From the NCBI GenBank assembly GCA_902530635.1, contig CACABC010000005.1, positions 1-64,000 on the forward strand: 64,000 bases of DNA, in the 5' to 3' direction. A model generated the notes under the pieces. The model saw nothing but the letters and a program-made list of their open reading frames with translations, was not told where the DNA came from and searched no databases. Positions 53,780 to 63,151 of the stretch are shown in pieces. The first letter of the stretch is position 1; each line of letters opens with the position of its first letter. The translations under genes and the position numbers were made by a program. The stretch is from an uncultured Pelagibacteraceae bacterium. GTDB taxonomy: Bacteria > Pseudomonadota > Alphaproteobacteria > Pelagibacterales > Pelagibacteraceae.

Positions 53780-54055
53780 TTACTTATTGAACATGTCTTT
53801 CAAACCTTTGGCTGGAAGGAATTTTACCTTCTGAGAAGCGCTGATTTGAATTTGCTCACCAGTTCTAGGATTTCTACCTATTCTGGCCTTTCTTTTTGCT
53901 ACTTTGTAGGTGCCAAAACCAGCAATTTTGACTGCTTCGTCACTTTTAAGACAATCAAGGATAATTGTTGTGATTGTATCAAAAGTTCTTTCCGCATCAG
54001 CTTTGCTCTGACTTAAAGTAGAAGCAATTTTGTTAACTAACTGTTTTTTGTTCAT
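53780..54055 (-). CDS. hup: HU family DNA-binding protein
   Basis: VKIAGFGTYKVAKRKARIGRNPRTGEQIQISASQKVKFLPAKGLKD. Confidence 0.96.
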   Translation of the reverse strand: MNKKQLVNKIASTLSQSKADAERTFDTITTIILDCLKSDEAVKIAGFGTYKVAKRKARIGRNPRTGEQIQISASQKVKFLPAKGLKDMFNK

Positions 54056-54213
54056 TTATGCCCCTTTTTATTGATATTTTGAATGTCTATAAAAATTCAA
54101 CAAAATCAACAATAATCTAGTATTTGCGGCAAATATTAACACAATATATTGTATATATAAAAAAACCCCTATTTTATTGGCTTTTTGACTGTATGTAAAA
54201 AAAGCCTTTTAAA

Positions 54214-55320
54214 TTACCAGGTATTTATATCGTTAAAAGTTGTGAAAACCATGAGAGAAATTAATAAAAATAGACCGATTCGAAAGAAACCTTCTTGAGT
54301 TTTTTGTGACAAAGGACGCCCTAAAATTTTTTCAAATAAGAAAAACATTAAATGTCCTCCATCTAACAAAGGTATTGGAAATAAATTAATAAGACCCAAA
54401 CTTATAGAAATGTAAGCAATGGTCATTATAAAAGCTAAAACGCCAAATTCGGCTACTTGTCCCGAAATTTTAGCTATTTTTATCGGTCCTCCTAATTGAG
54501 TAGTATCTGCTTTGCCTCTGATCAATAATCCTACATAATTAATTGTGGTTTTAGATACAAACCAAATTTCTTTTATTGAATAATATAATGCTGTAGCAGG
54601 TCCTAATTTTTTTTGATTTATCTCACTAGTTGCTGGAATTATTGAAATACCAATTACTTTTTTATTAATTGAATTTCCAAAAACATCTTTGGACTGAATG
54701 ATTTCAGTACCAGTTTCTAATGTAATTTCTCTGTCGTTTCTTAAAACCTTTATATCAATCTTATTTGATGAAGCGGTATTTATAAAAGTTGAAACCTCTC
54801 TTATGCTTAACACTTTATTATTATTTATACCTATTATGATATCATTTTTTTTCAAACCAGCTTTTTCTGCAGGACTATCTATAGAGACTTTTTCAATTTT
54901 TGGTGGAGTAAAGTCTTTACCAATAAAAATATAAATTAATGAAAAAATTAGAATAGCAAGCAAAAAGTTGGCTAAAGGCCCGCCAAAAACAATTAAAGCC
55001 CTTTGATAAAGTGGTTTAGTTATGAATAATTTTGATTGATCATTTTTACTATATTTTTTTAAAATTTCTGCTTGTTCTGCTTGACTAAAAACGTTTCTAT
55101 CTCCGAAGAATTTAACATAACCACCAAGAGGAATTAGGCAAAATTTCCACCTTGTGCCACTTTTATCGTTAAATCCAAAAATTTCTTTTCCAAAACCTAT
55201 TGAAAAATCTTTAACTCCTACACCATATTTTTTTGCAAAATAATAATGCCCGTATTCGTGAACAAAAACAACAATAGTTATTAAAATTATAAAAGGTATA
55301 ATAAAATTCATTGTTCCCAA
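54214..55320 (-). CDS. rseP: Site-2 protease family, RseP-like with PDZ domain
   Basis: FVHEYGHYYFAKKYGV (HExxH), PDZ-like segment, INLFPIPLLDGGHLMFF. Confidence 0.92.
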   Translation of the reverse strand: MGTMNFIIPFIILITIVVFVHEYGHYYFAKKYGVGVKDFSIGFGKEIFGFNDKSGTRWKFCLIPLGGYVKFFGDRNVFSQAEQAEILKKYSKNDQSKLFITKPLYQRALIVFGGPLANFLLAILIFSLIYIFIGKDFTPPKIEKVSIDSPAEKAGLKKNDIIIGINNNKVLSIREVSTFINTASSNKIDIKVLRNDREITLETGTEIIQSKDVFGNSINKKVIGISIIPATSEINQKKLGPATALYYSIKEIWFVSKTTINYVGLLIRGKADTTQLGGPIKIAKISGQVAEFGVLAFIMTIAYISISLGLINLFPIPLLDGGHLMFFLFEKILGRPLSQKTQEGFFRIGLFLLISLMVFTTFNDINTW

Positions 55321-56036
55321 GGTCCTTTTTTATTCTCTTTTTTTGACGTTTGTTTTATTTTTTTTCCTGTATTCTTCTTATTAAAAAATAATATCAAAAT
55401 CACACCAGAAATAAAACCACCTATATGTGCGGCGTATGCTACACCACCAACTGATGATGTAGATAGGAAAGAGTTTATAAATTGTAAAATGAACCAAAAA
55501 CCCAATACATAAAGAGCTCTAATCTTAATTAATTGACTAAAAAAACCAAACGGAATTAATACTAAAACCTTAGCATTTGGATAATTTATTAAATAAGCAC
55601 CTAAAACTCCTCCGATTGCACCACTTGCTCCTATCATAGGGATTTGTGAGTTGGTATCCATTAATACTTGTGACATTGCTGCACCTACTCCACAAACAAA
55701 ATAAAAAATTATGAAATTTAAAGTTCCTAAATCATCTTCGATATTATCAGCAAAGATCCATAGGTAAAGCATATTTCCAATTAAATGCATCCAGCCACCA
55801 TGCATAAACATTGAAGTAAAAATAGTACCGACTGGAGAAATTTTATAAAGATCACTTGGCAATTGATCAATCCCTAACAGTACAGAGGGTATTAAACCAT
55901 AAGAATAAGTGAAATCTCTTAATTCGACTTCACTCAAACCTAGTTGAGCAATAAATATGAGTACGCAGAAACCAATTATACCGTAGCTAACAATTGGTCT
56001 TGAATTGGTTGGATTATCATCTTTAAGAGGTATCAT
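55308..56036 (-). CDS. Rhomboid family intramembrane serine protease
   Basis: FMHGGWMHLIGNMLYLWIFADNIED, GASGAIGGVLGAYL, AHIGGFISG. Confidence 0.93.
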   Translation of the reverse strand: MIPLKDDNPTNSRPIVSYGIIGFCVLIFIAQLGLSEVELRDFTYSYGLIPSVLLGIDQLPSDLYKISPVGTIFTSMFMHGGWMHLIGNMLYLWIFADNIEDDLGTLNFIIFYFVCGVGAAMSQVLMDTNSQIPMIGASGAIGGVLGAYLINYPNAKVLVLIPFGFFSQLIKIRALYVLGFWFILQFINSFLSTSSVGGVAYAAHIGGFISGVILILFFNKKNTGKKIKQTSKKENKKGPWEQ

Positions 56037-56120
56037 TTATAATAATTTTTAAGATCTTTTTCCTAATTAACCATTATTTTAATCATTTGATTTTATCAAC
56101 CTATAATTGTACAATTAAAT

Positions 56121-56432
56121 ATGGCAGAAAAAACTACAGTACTATTATCTGATGTTACAATCAAAGGTAACATAATCGAAAAAGAGAAGTTGATGACCGA
56201 CTCTAAAATCGATGGAGATATTACAGCAGATAAAGTTCAAACATATGAAAGTTCAAAAATTACAGGAAATATCAATTCTTCAAATGTAAGCTTAGGGGGA
56301 ACTTTAAAAGGAAATATAAATTCTGATAAAGTTAGAATAAAGTCAACAGCAGATGTTGATGGAGTATTAAATCAGAAAAATCTATCTATTGAAGATGGAG
56401 CAAAATTAAAAATAAAAGCAGAAACTAACTAA
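56121..56432 (+). CDS. Bactofilin (polymer-forming cytoskeletal) family
   Basis: 103 aa right-handed beta-repeat: IDGDITADKVQTYESSKITGNINSSNVSLGGTLKGNINSDKVRIKSTADVDGVL. Confidence 0.85.
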   Translation: MAEKTTVLLSDVTIKGNIIEKEKLMTDSKIDGDITADKVQTYESSKITGNINSSNVSLGGTLKGNINSDKVRIKSTADVDGVLNQKNLSIEDGAKLKIKAETN

Positions 56433-57323
56433 CTAAAATTTCCACTCACTTACTTTGCTGAATAAAAAATTTCTAAAAGCTTTTACTTTACCAACATTCT
56501 TTAAAGATTGAGGATAAACGAAATGTGTCTCTGTTAACGGCCCCTCAATTTCAGGTAGGACCTTAATTATATTTGGCACATTAACTGTTATATAATCTGG
56601 TAATGCAGCTAAACCAACTCCACTTTGTACAGCGAGAAGCAATCCATAAACACTATTAACTTTCATTATTGGTTTTCTCTTTTTATTATCTTTTGATCCC
56701 AATTTAAGAGCCCAATCAGGATTAAAAACAGGCGATGGTGCACCTCTTCCATATGTAATAAATTTATGTTTATTTAAATCAGATATTTTTTTTGGATGTC
56801 CACTCTTTTCTAAATATTTTGTAGATCCATAAATATGATAATGAAGGTCGATTAGTTTTTTTTGAATATAGTTTAGTTGTTTTGGTCTTCTCATAAATAT
56901 ACCTATGTCTGCTTGCCTAGTGCTCAAGTCTAATTCTTTGTCATCAAAAATTAAATCAATTTCAATTTCAGGATATAAACTCATAAACTCCTGTATTCGT
57001 GGAGTAAGCCAGGTCGTTCCAAAACTCACTACTGTCGTGACAGTTAATTTTCCATTAATTTTATCTTTCTCATCTCCAAGAGTAGCTTCAACATCCTTAA
57101 GCTTAGAAATAACTTCATTAGCTGTTTTATACAAATATTCTCCATTATTTGTAAGAACCAAGCCTCTTGCGTGTCTTTCAAAAAGATGAATTTTTAAATC
57201 TTGTTCCAAAGATTGAATTTGTCGACTAATTGCCGATTGACTAAGATTTAAAATTGTTGATGCATTAGTGAAACTTCCAGCCTCTGCGACGGTGTGAAAA
57301 ATCTTTAATTTATCCCAATCCAT
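56433..57323 (-). CDS. LysR-family transcriptional regulator
   Basis: N-terminal HTH FHTVAEAGSFTNASTILNLSQSAISRQIQSLEQDLKIHLFER. Confidence 0.93.
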   Translation of the reverse strand: MDWDKLKIFHTVAEAGSFTNASTILNLSQSAISRQIQSLEQDLKIHLFERHARGLVLTNNGEYLYKTANEVISKLKDVEATLGDEKDKINGKLTVTTVVSFGTTWLTPRIQEFMSLYPEIEIDLIFDDKELDLSTRQADIGIFMRRPKQLNYIQKKLIDLHYHIYGSTKYLEKSGHPKKISDLNKHKFITYGRGAPSPVFNPDWALKLGSKDNKKRKPIMKVNSVYGLLLAVQSGVGLAALPDYITVNVPNIIKVLPEIEGPLTETHFVYPQSLKNVGKVKAFRNFLFSKVSEWKF

Positions 57324-57337
57324 AAATGATTATTTTT

Positions 57338-58339
57338 TTATTTGTTTGTATTAATGATTGCTCTTCCTGAAAACTCACCCTTTAATAATTTTGGATAAGT
57401 TTCTAATAGCTCATTAAGGTTAAGTTCTTGAGTAAATGTTTGTACTTTCGAGAAATCAATTAATTTAGCAGCTTCATTCCAAACAAATTCTCTTCTTTTT
57501 ATTGAAGACCCTGATGAGTCTATTCCCCAAAGTTTAACTCCTCTTATTATGAATGGCATGACTGTAGTATTAATTTTATTTCCTCCTGCATTACCGCATG
57601 CGGCTACTATACCCCCGGGTTTTGTTTGAGCAAAAATTTTTGTGAGCGAAGCTCCACCAACTGTATCAACAACACCGTCCCATATACCTTTTTCTAATAA
57701 TTTACTCTCACCCTCGAACTCTTTTCTATCAATAATATTCTTTGCACCTAAATTTTTTAAATATTCTTCCTTATCTTTTTTACCTGTCACAGCATGCACA
57801 TCATATCCCATTTTAGATAATATCATCACGGCAATACTTCCAACACCTCCAGTAGCTCCAGTCACTAAAACATCTTTTACTTTAGTGCCTAACAGTAGTT
57901 CTTCTTTTGCTTTTACCGCAAAAGAACAAAGTAATGCGGTAAAACCTGCGGTTCCAAGCATCATTGATTTTTTACTATCAAGATCTTTAGGAATTTTAAT
58001 TAAAAAATTTGAGTCAACTTTTGCGTATTGTGAAAAACCACCAAAATAAGCCTCGCCTACTCTAAAACCGGTTAATATTACATTATCGTCTTTTTCAAAT
58101 TTATTATCTACGCTTTCAACAACTGTCCCAGAAAAATCTATGCCAGGTATAAATGGAAATTTTCTTACAATTCTCCCACCATCCTTTAGTATTAAGGCAT
58201 CTTTATAATTTAAACTTGAGTAATCAACTTTAACTAATACATTCCCGTCTTTTAATATATCTTCAGTTACCTCTTTTACTTCTCGAGTAAATTGATTGTT
58301 TTGATTGTCTATAAGAATAGCTTTGAATTTATTTGACAT
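57338..58339 (-). CDS. acuI: YhdH/AcuI family NADPH-dependent (acrylyl-CoA) oxidoreductase
   Basis: LVKVDYSSLNYKDALILKDGGRIVRKFPFIPGIDFSGTVVES, VTGATGGVGSIAVMIL. Confidence 0.82.
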   Translation of the reverse strand: MSNKFKAILIDNQNNQFTREVKEVTEDILKDGNVLVKVDYSSLNYKDALILKDGGRIVRKFPFIPGIDFSGTVVESVDNKFEKDDNVILTGFRVGEAYFGGFSQYAKVDSNFLIKIPKDLDSKKSMMLGTAGFTALLCSFAVKAKEELLLGTKVKDVLVTGATGGVGSIAVMILSKMGYDVHAVTGKKDKEEYLKNLGAKNIIDRKEFEGESKLLEKGIWDGVVDTVGGASLTKIFAQTKPGGIVAACGNAGGNKINTTVMPFIIRGVKLWGIDSSGSSIKRREFVWNEAAKLIDFSKVQTFTQELNLNELLETYPKLLKGEFSGRAIINTNK

Positions 58340-58403
58340 TTGTTTGATCTTACATGTGACAAATTAATATGACAAATAATTTCTTTAAGTACTATTATTT
58401 TAA

Positions 58404-58598
58404 ATGAAGAGATTTCCCTATTATATAAGATTGAGCATAATAATTTTAATATTACTCTCCCCAATACCAGCATTTCAAATAGGGTGGTATTTATTTGGAA
58501 AAAAAGATGGTTTATTATTTGCTTTTTGTTATGGAATAATTGCGGTGTCTTTTGCTTGCTACAAATTTTATTTGGATAATTGGAGAGATGAAGATTAA
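58404..58598 (+). CDS. Small membrane protein, 64 aa
   Basis: Two hydrophobic stretches, MKRFPYYIRLSIIILILLSPIPAFQIGWYLFGKKDGLLFAFCYGIIAVSFACYKFYLDNWRDED. Confidence 0.6.
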   Translation: MKRFPYYIRLSIIILILLSPIPAFQIGWYLFGKKDGLLFAFCYGIIAVSFACYKFYLDNWRDED

Positions 58599-59212
58599 TT
58601 TTTATCTGAAATATATCTTAAAAAACGATTTTGAAAACTTAAATCGTTTTTAAATTTACCTAAAAAATAATTTGTAATTGTGGTTGCCTTTTCTTTTTTA
58701 ATTCCTCTCATGGTCATACACTGATGTGTAGAATCTATTGTAACTGCAACTCCATAGGCATCTAGACCTTTCATTAAAGTTTCGGCAATCTGCATAGTTA
58801 ATCTTTCTTGTGTTTGAAGTCTTTTAGAGTAAACCTCAACAACTCTTGCAAGTTTACTCAAACCTACTACTCTTTTATTTGGGAGATATGCAACGTGCGC
58901 AACTCCAATTATTGGAGCCATGTGATGTTCACAATGACTTGAGATAGATATATTTTTTTGTAAAACCATATCGTCATATCCATTAACGTCTCCGAAAGTC
59001 TTTAATAATTCTGAAGTTATTTCCTGCTTATATCCTTTGAAATATTCTTTGAAAGCTTTTGTTACTCTTCTTGGCGTTTCACGTAGTCCTTCTCTATTAG
59101 GATTTTCACCTATCCAACTCAAAATAGTCCTGAAAGCTTCTTCAGCCTGGGCATCAGTAATTTCCGATTTCTCTTTTAAGATAGTATTGTCAGTGTTTTT
59201 AACTATTTTCAT
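58595..59212 (-). CDS. folE: GTP cyclohydrolase I (likely start 59212 rather than 59260)
   Basis: NPNREGLRETPRRVTKAFKEYFKGY, SISSHCEHHMAPIIGVAHVAYLPNKRVVGLSKLARVVE. Confidence 0.95.
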   Translation of the reverse strand: MKIVKNTDNTILKEKSEITDAQAEEAFRTILSWIGENPNREGLRETPRRVTKAFKEYFKGYKQEITSELLKTFGDVNGYDDMVLQKNISISSHCEHHMAPIIGVAHVAYLPNKRVVGLSKLARVVEVYSKRLQTQERLTMQIAETLMKGLDAYGVAVTIDSTHQCMTMRGIKKEKATTITNYFLGKFKNDLSFQNRFLRYISDKN

Positions 59213-59288
59213 AACAATTAGAATTAATATATAATAATTTTTATTTATGCAAACTTCCACTATATTAATAACTAATTAATTTTATCAA

Positions 59289-59756
59289 ATGTTTAAAAAA
59301 AGAGAAAATGTCGCGGATATTGAAGAGGGAAATCTACTTTCTCCTAAATTCGACAAGGATGGTCTTATCCCTGTAACAACAACAGATTTTGATACAAAAG
59401 AGGTTTTGATGCAAGGATACATGAACTCTGAGGCACTTAAAAAAACTATAGAAACTAAAGAGGCACATTATTGGAGTAGAACAAGAAAACAAGTATGGCA
59501 CAAAGGTGAAACTAGCGGTTTTGTTCAAAAAGTTATTGAGATGAGAGTTGATGATGATCAAGATTCTATTTGGTTAAGTGTAGATATAGGAGATGGATCA
59601 AGCTGCCATGTAGGATATAAATCTTGTTTTTATAGATCAATTTCACTTGGGAAAATTGAAAATAGTGAAAAAATAAAAATAGAATTTAAAGAAAAGAAGA
59701 AAAAGTTTGATCCAAAAATAGTCTATAAAGGAAAACCAAATCCAACGAAAATATAG
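59289..59756 (+). CDS. hisI: Phosphoribosyl-AMP cyclohydrolase
   Basis: VLMQGYMNSEALKKTIETKEAHYWSRTRKQVWHKGETSGFVQKV, CHVGYKSCFYR. Confidence 0.95.
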   Translation: MFKKRENVADIEEGNLLSPKFDKDGLIPVTTTDFDTKEVLMQGYMNSEALKKTIETKEAHYWSRTRKQVWHKGETSGFVQKVIEMRVDDDQDSIWLSVDIGDGSSCHVGYKSCFYRSISLGKIENSEKIKIEFKEKKKKFDPKIVYKGKPNPTKI

Positions 59757-59758
59757 AT

Positions 59759-60277
59759 TTAACTATTAAATAACATTATAATTAAAAATAGCAGTAGTGC
59801 TTGTATAAACCAGCACACCACTACGACTCCAAATGCTTTCCATAAACTTTTGTAATCAAGAGCTTGTCTTACTCCAACAACCATACAAGCAAGCATCCAT
59901 AGAGAAGATCCAATAAACGTTACTGTCATTAACTCTGGTGTAAAACCAAAAACTCTAATTATGCCCGGAGCACTTGAAAAACCAATTGTTCTTAGTAATT
60001 CTCCATGGTTGCTTTTGGTTTGTTTGTCAGGAAATAACTTTGTTCCGACTATATAAATCAAAAATGCCCAGAAATACCAACTAGCTAAAGATAACAATGG
60101 ACCTAAAAGAAAGTTAGTGGCTCCTAAGTGTATAGCGCCAATGCCAGCAGCTAAACTTGAGAGAACGACTACAGAGGCTGCTTGAAAAGTTGCTGATTTA
60201 TCATGCTCAACTTCTTCGTACAGATCAGGATCAATCTTTATTGCTCGATAAATTCTATTTAGAAAACTTGTTTTCAT
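59759..60277 (-). CDS. Yip1-domain-like membrane protein
   Basis: 172 aa multi-TM, FSSAPGIIRVFGFTPEL, WMLACMVVGVRQALDYKSLWKAFGVVVV. Confidence 0.75.
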   Translation of the reverse strand: MKTSFLNRIYRAIKIDPDLYEEVEHDKSATFQAASVVVLSSLAAGIGAIHLGATNFLLGPLLSLASWYFWAFLIYIVGTKLFPDKQTKSNHGELLRTIGFSSAPGIIRVFGFTPELMTVTFIGSSLWMLACMVVGVRQALDYKSLWKAFGVVVVCWFIQALLLFLIIMLFNS

Positions 60278-61381
60278 TTAAAGCACATAAGGTTCAGGTG
60301 TTTTTTTATTTTCAAGAACTCTATTAACTGATAACGCACTCAAATCAATTGATTGAAACGATCCAGTGTTTATAAGTTCTGTTAAAGCTCTTCCAATACC
60401 GGGCGCTTGCATTAAGCCCCTGCCTGTAAAACCAGATGCTAAGTATAAATTTTTATACTTTGGATGTTTTCCAATAACTGCGTTGTTATCTAATTTGTTA
60501 CAATCGTAATAACCTGCCCATCCTCCTGTTAATTTTAGTTTTTCAAAAATAGGTATTCTTTTTGCTAATGCTGGCCAGACTAACTCTTCAAAATGATCCC
60601 AATCTGGTTCCAGATTATTAGCATCAAATGTTGAGATAGGTGAACCGGCCAAATATTCTTTTCCTTCTGGTCTCCAATAAACACCCGTTGTAAAATCTGA
60701 TGTCAAAGGCATTTCGGGTATATGTTTGGGACAACTAACTCTAAATACAGTATGTTTTTGTGGTACTACCGGTACATCTTTGAGTAAATTATTTGTGTTA
60801 TATCCTACTGCGCAAATAATAATATTTGAATTGATTTCAGAAACATCTTTGATTTCACCTTTTATAAACTCTGCACCTTGTTCTATAGCCTTATTTTTGA
60901 GTGCTCCATGAAATAAATAAGGGTCAATCCACCCTTCTTTTTTATCATCTGTATAAGTAACAGTTTCAATACCCTCGTCATTTACATAAGGAAATTTTTT
61001 TTTTAATTCAGATCCTTTGATATTTTTAGTACCTGCCTCGCATTGTTTATGGTTTTTTAATGCTTCATATTGTTCTGGGGCATGTTCTGGTCCAAAAAGA
61101 AATAAATAACCGTTTGGAACCACACTTGCTGTAGGTTTTGGATTTTTTTTAGTTTTTAATAGTTCAGGAACTTGAAAAATGAACTCTTTTGCATACTTAC
61201 CAAGTAATATATTTTCTTTTTGAAAGAATTGTCTTCTAAAACCACCCAAAGATAGTGGAAACGATGCTTTTTTGTATGTCGGATCCTGCTCTATAACTTT
61301 TACCTTTCTACCTTCTTTTGTTAAAAAGTAAGCTGTTGCCGTACCAATTATTCCCCCACCAATTATAACGATATCATCCAT
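60278..61381 (-). CDS. FAD-dependent oxidoreductase (DAO family)
   Basis: MDDIVIIGGGIIGTATAYFLTKEGRKVKVIEQD dinucleotide fold; GFTGRGLMQAPGIGRALTELI. Confidence 0.9.
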   Translation of the reverse strand: MDDIVIIGGGIIGTATAYFLTKEGRKVKVIEQDPTYKKASFPLSLGGFRRQFFQKENILLGKYAKEFIFQVPELLKTKKNPKPTASVVPNGYLFLFGPEHAPEQYEALKNHKQCEAGTKNIKGSELKKKFPYVNDEGIETVTYTDDKKEGWIDPYLFHGALKNKAIEQGAEFIKGEIKDVSEINSNIIICAVGYNTNNLLKDVPVVPQKHTVFRVSCPKHIPEMPLTSDFTTGVYWRPEGKEYLAGSPISTFDANNLEPDWDHFEELVWPALAKRIPIFEKLKLTGGWAGYYDCNKLDNNAVIGKHPKYKNLYLASGFTGRGLMQAPGIGRALTELINTGSFQSIDLSALSVNRVLENKKTPEPYVL

Positions 61382-61383
61382 AA

Positions 61384-61848
61384 TTAATTCAAGTAAAAAA
61401 TACTAGCATTAAGTAATAAAGCATAGCTAGACCATAGCAAATAAGGTGTCATTAGTAAAAAACTTAATTTATTAGTTTTATAATAAATTTTCATTAACCA
61501 AAGAATAAAAAATAATATTATTAACAAATTTAGTAGTGCCAAAAAAATTTGGTGAAAACCAAAAAAAATAATGCTCCAAATTGAATTAAAAAATATATGT
61601 ATAAAATAGATTTTTAAGTTTTTAGTATCTTTGATTTTAATCCAGTTGAGCCATATTGCTATAGACATAAAAATATAAAGGGTGGTCCATACAGGACCAA
61701 AAACCCAAGATGGAGGGCTATAGGCTGGCTGGCTAATTTGAGAGTACCATGGTTCTTTGAATATTGATGTAACAACTCCACCTATTGCAGAAGCTAAAAA
61801 AGTAATTAAGACTATTATTATTAAAGATAGATATTTATTATTAAACAT
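61384..61848 (-). CDS. tspO: TspO/MBR family protein
   Basis: EPWYSQISQPAYSPPSWVFGPVWTTLYIFMSIAIWL. Confidence 0.93.
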   Translation of the reverse strand: MFNNKYLSLIIIVLITFLASAIGGVVTSIFKEPWYSQISQPAYSPPSWVFGPVWTTLYIFMSIAIWLNWIKIKDTKNLKIYFIHIFFNSIWSIIFFGFHQIFLALLNLLIILFFILWLMKIYYKTNKLSFLLMTPYLLWSSYALLLNASIFYLN

Positions 61849-61869
61849 TATTATGAGATATAATTAATT

Positions 61870-62622
61870 ATGAGTGAAAACCAGAAAAAAGTTTGGGTGA
61901 CGGGTGCTAGTAGCGGAATAGGAAAAGCTGTTGCTGAAAAATTTGCAAAGGAAAATTGGAAAGTTGCAATTTCTGCTAGAAGAGAAGAAATTTTAAATGA
62001 AATGGCAAAAAATCAAAATATTTTTTCTTTTCCAATGGATGTAACTGACCAAAATAAAACTGAAGAAACTTTTAATAAAATTATTAAAGAGTTTGGTAAT
62101 TTAGACTTGTGCATATTTAGCTCTGGCACTTATGAGAGAAAGTCAGAAAAAGGATTGAGTGTCGACAATGTGAAAACAGTAATAAATGTAAATTTTATTG
62201 GTGTAGTTGGTTGTGTCAAAGCGGTGCAAGAATACTTTCAAAATAAAAAAAGTGGACATATTTCAATTGTATCATCCCCAGTTGGTTACAGAGGTTTACC
62301 AAAATCTTCTGGTTATACAGCTTCAAAAGCTTCACTGAACAATTTTACACAGGGAATATATTTCGATTTCAAAAAGTTTAATGTGAGAGTTACTTTGATT
62401 TCCCCAGGATTTATCAAGACTGCTTTAACAGATAAAAATGAATTTAAGATGCCATTTTTAAAAGACACTAAATATGCTGCTGATAAGATATATGATGGTT
62501 TAATTAATAAAAAATCATTCGAAATTATATTCCCGCCACAAATAGCTTTTATTTATAAAATCTTTCAGATTTTACCAAATAAAGTTTATAATTTTTTGAT
62601 AAATAAGTTTGTTAACCGTTAA
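61870..62622 (+). CDS. Short-chain dehydrogenase/reductase
   Basis: VWVTGASSGIGKAVAEKFA, SGYTASKASLNNFTQG. Confidence 0.92.
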   Translation: MSENQKKVWVTGASSGIGKAVAEKFAKENWKVAISARREEILNEMAKNQNIFSFPMDVTDQNKTEETFNKIIKEFGNLDLCIFSSGTYERKSEKGLSVDNVKTVINVNFIGVVGCVKAVQEYFQNKKSGHISIVSSPVGYRGLPKSSGYTASKASLNNFTQGIYFDFKKFNVRVTLISPGFIKTALTDKNEFKMPFLKDTKYAADKIYDGLINKKSFEIIFPPQIAFIYKIFQILPNKVYNFLINKFVNR

Positions 62623-62623
62623 T

Positions 62624-63148
62624 TTAATTTTTAACAAAAACCACAGTCAAATCGGCCACTCTAAAACCAAACTTTGTCATTTTAGCTCTGTTGATTGCAA
62701 TGCTTTCACTTTGTTTGAATATCCAATCATCAAATGTGATTTTTATTTCTTTTCCTTTTACAGGGACAAGTAAAACATACTCTAATTTGAAAGCTGATCC
62801 ATAAGAGAAACCTTTTGCTGTTCCAACAACATCTGCAGCTGTACCCTCATAATTATGTTCATCTTTTTTAATGATTTTCCATTGTCTAGTTTGAACTTCA
62901 CCATCTGACCAATTAAATTTTTCGTCGAGAATTAATTGTTTACCGTCCCACTTTCCATCTAGATCCGCTGAAAATTGTCTGGTGACTTTACCACCTCTAT
63001 TTTGAAGCACACCATACGCTTTGACATTTCCATTTAAAAATTCTTCAATAATTAATCTTGGTTTTTGATTTTTAAAGTCTTCTGGTTTCATTCCTGCTAC
63101 GCAATTCGTTAAAAATAATGTTAAAAATAAAGTTAAAATATATCTCAT
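62624..63148 (-). CDS. DUF3833 family lipoprotein-like protein
   Basis: Lipobox-like LFLTNC; RIIEEFLNGNVKAYGVLQNRGGKVTRQFSADLDGKWDGKQLILDEKFNWSDGEVQTRQWKI pattern. Confidence 0.8.
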   Translation of the reverse strand: MRYILTLFLTLFLTNCVAGMKPEDFKNQKPRLIIEEFLNGNVKAYGVLQNRGGKVTRQFSADLDGKWDGKQLILDEKFNWSDGEVQTRQWKIIKKDEHNYEGTAADVVGTAKGFSYGSAFKLEYVLLVPVKGKEIKITFDDWIFKQSESIAINRAKMTKFGFRVADLTVVFVKN

Positions 63149-63151
63149 TTT

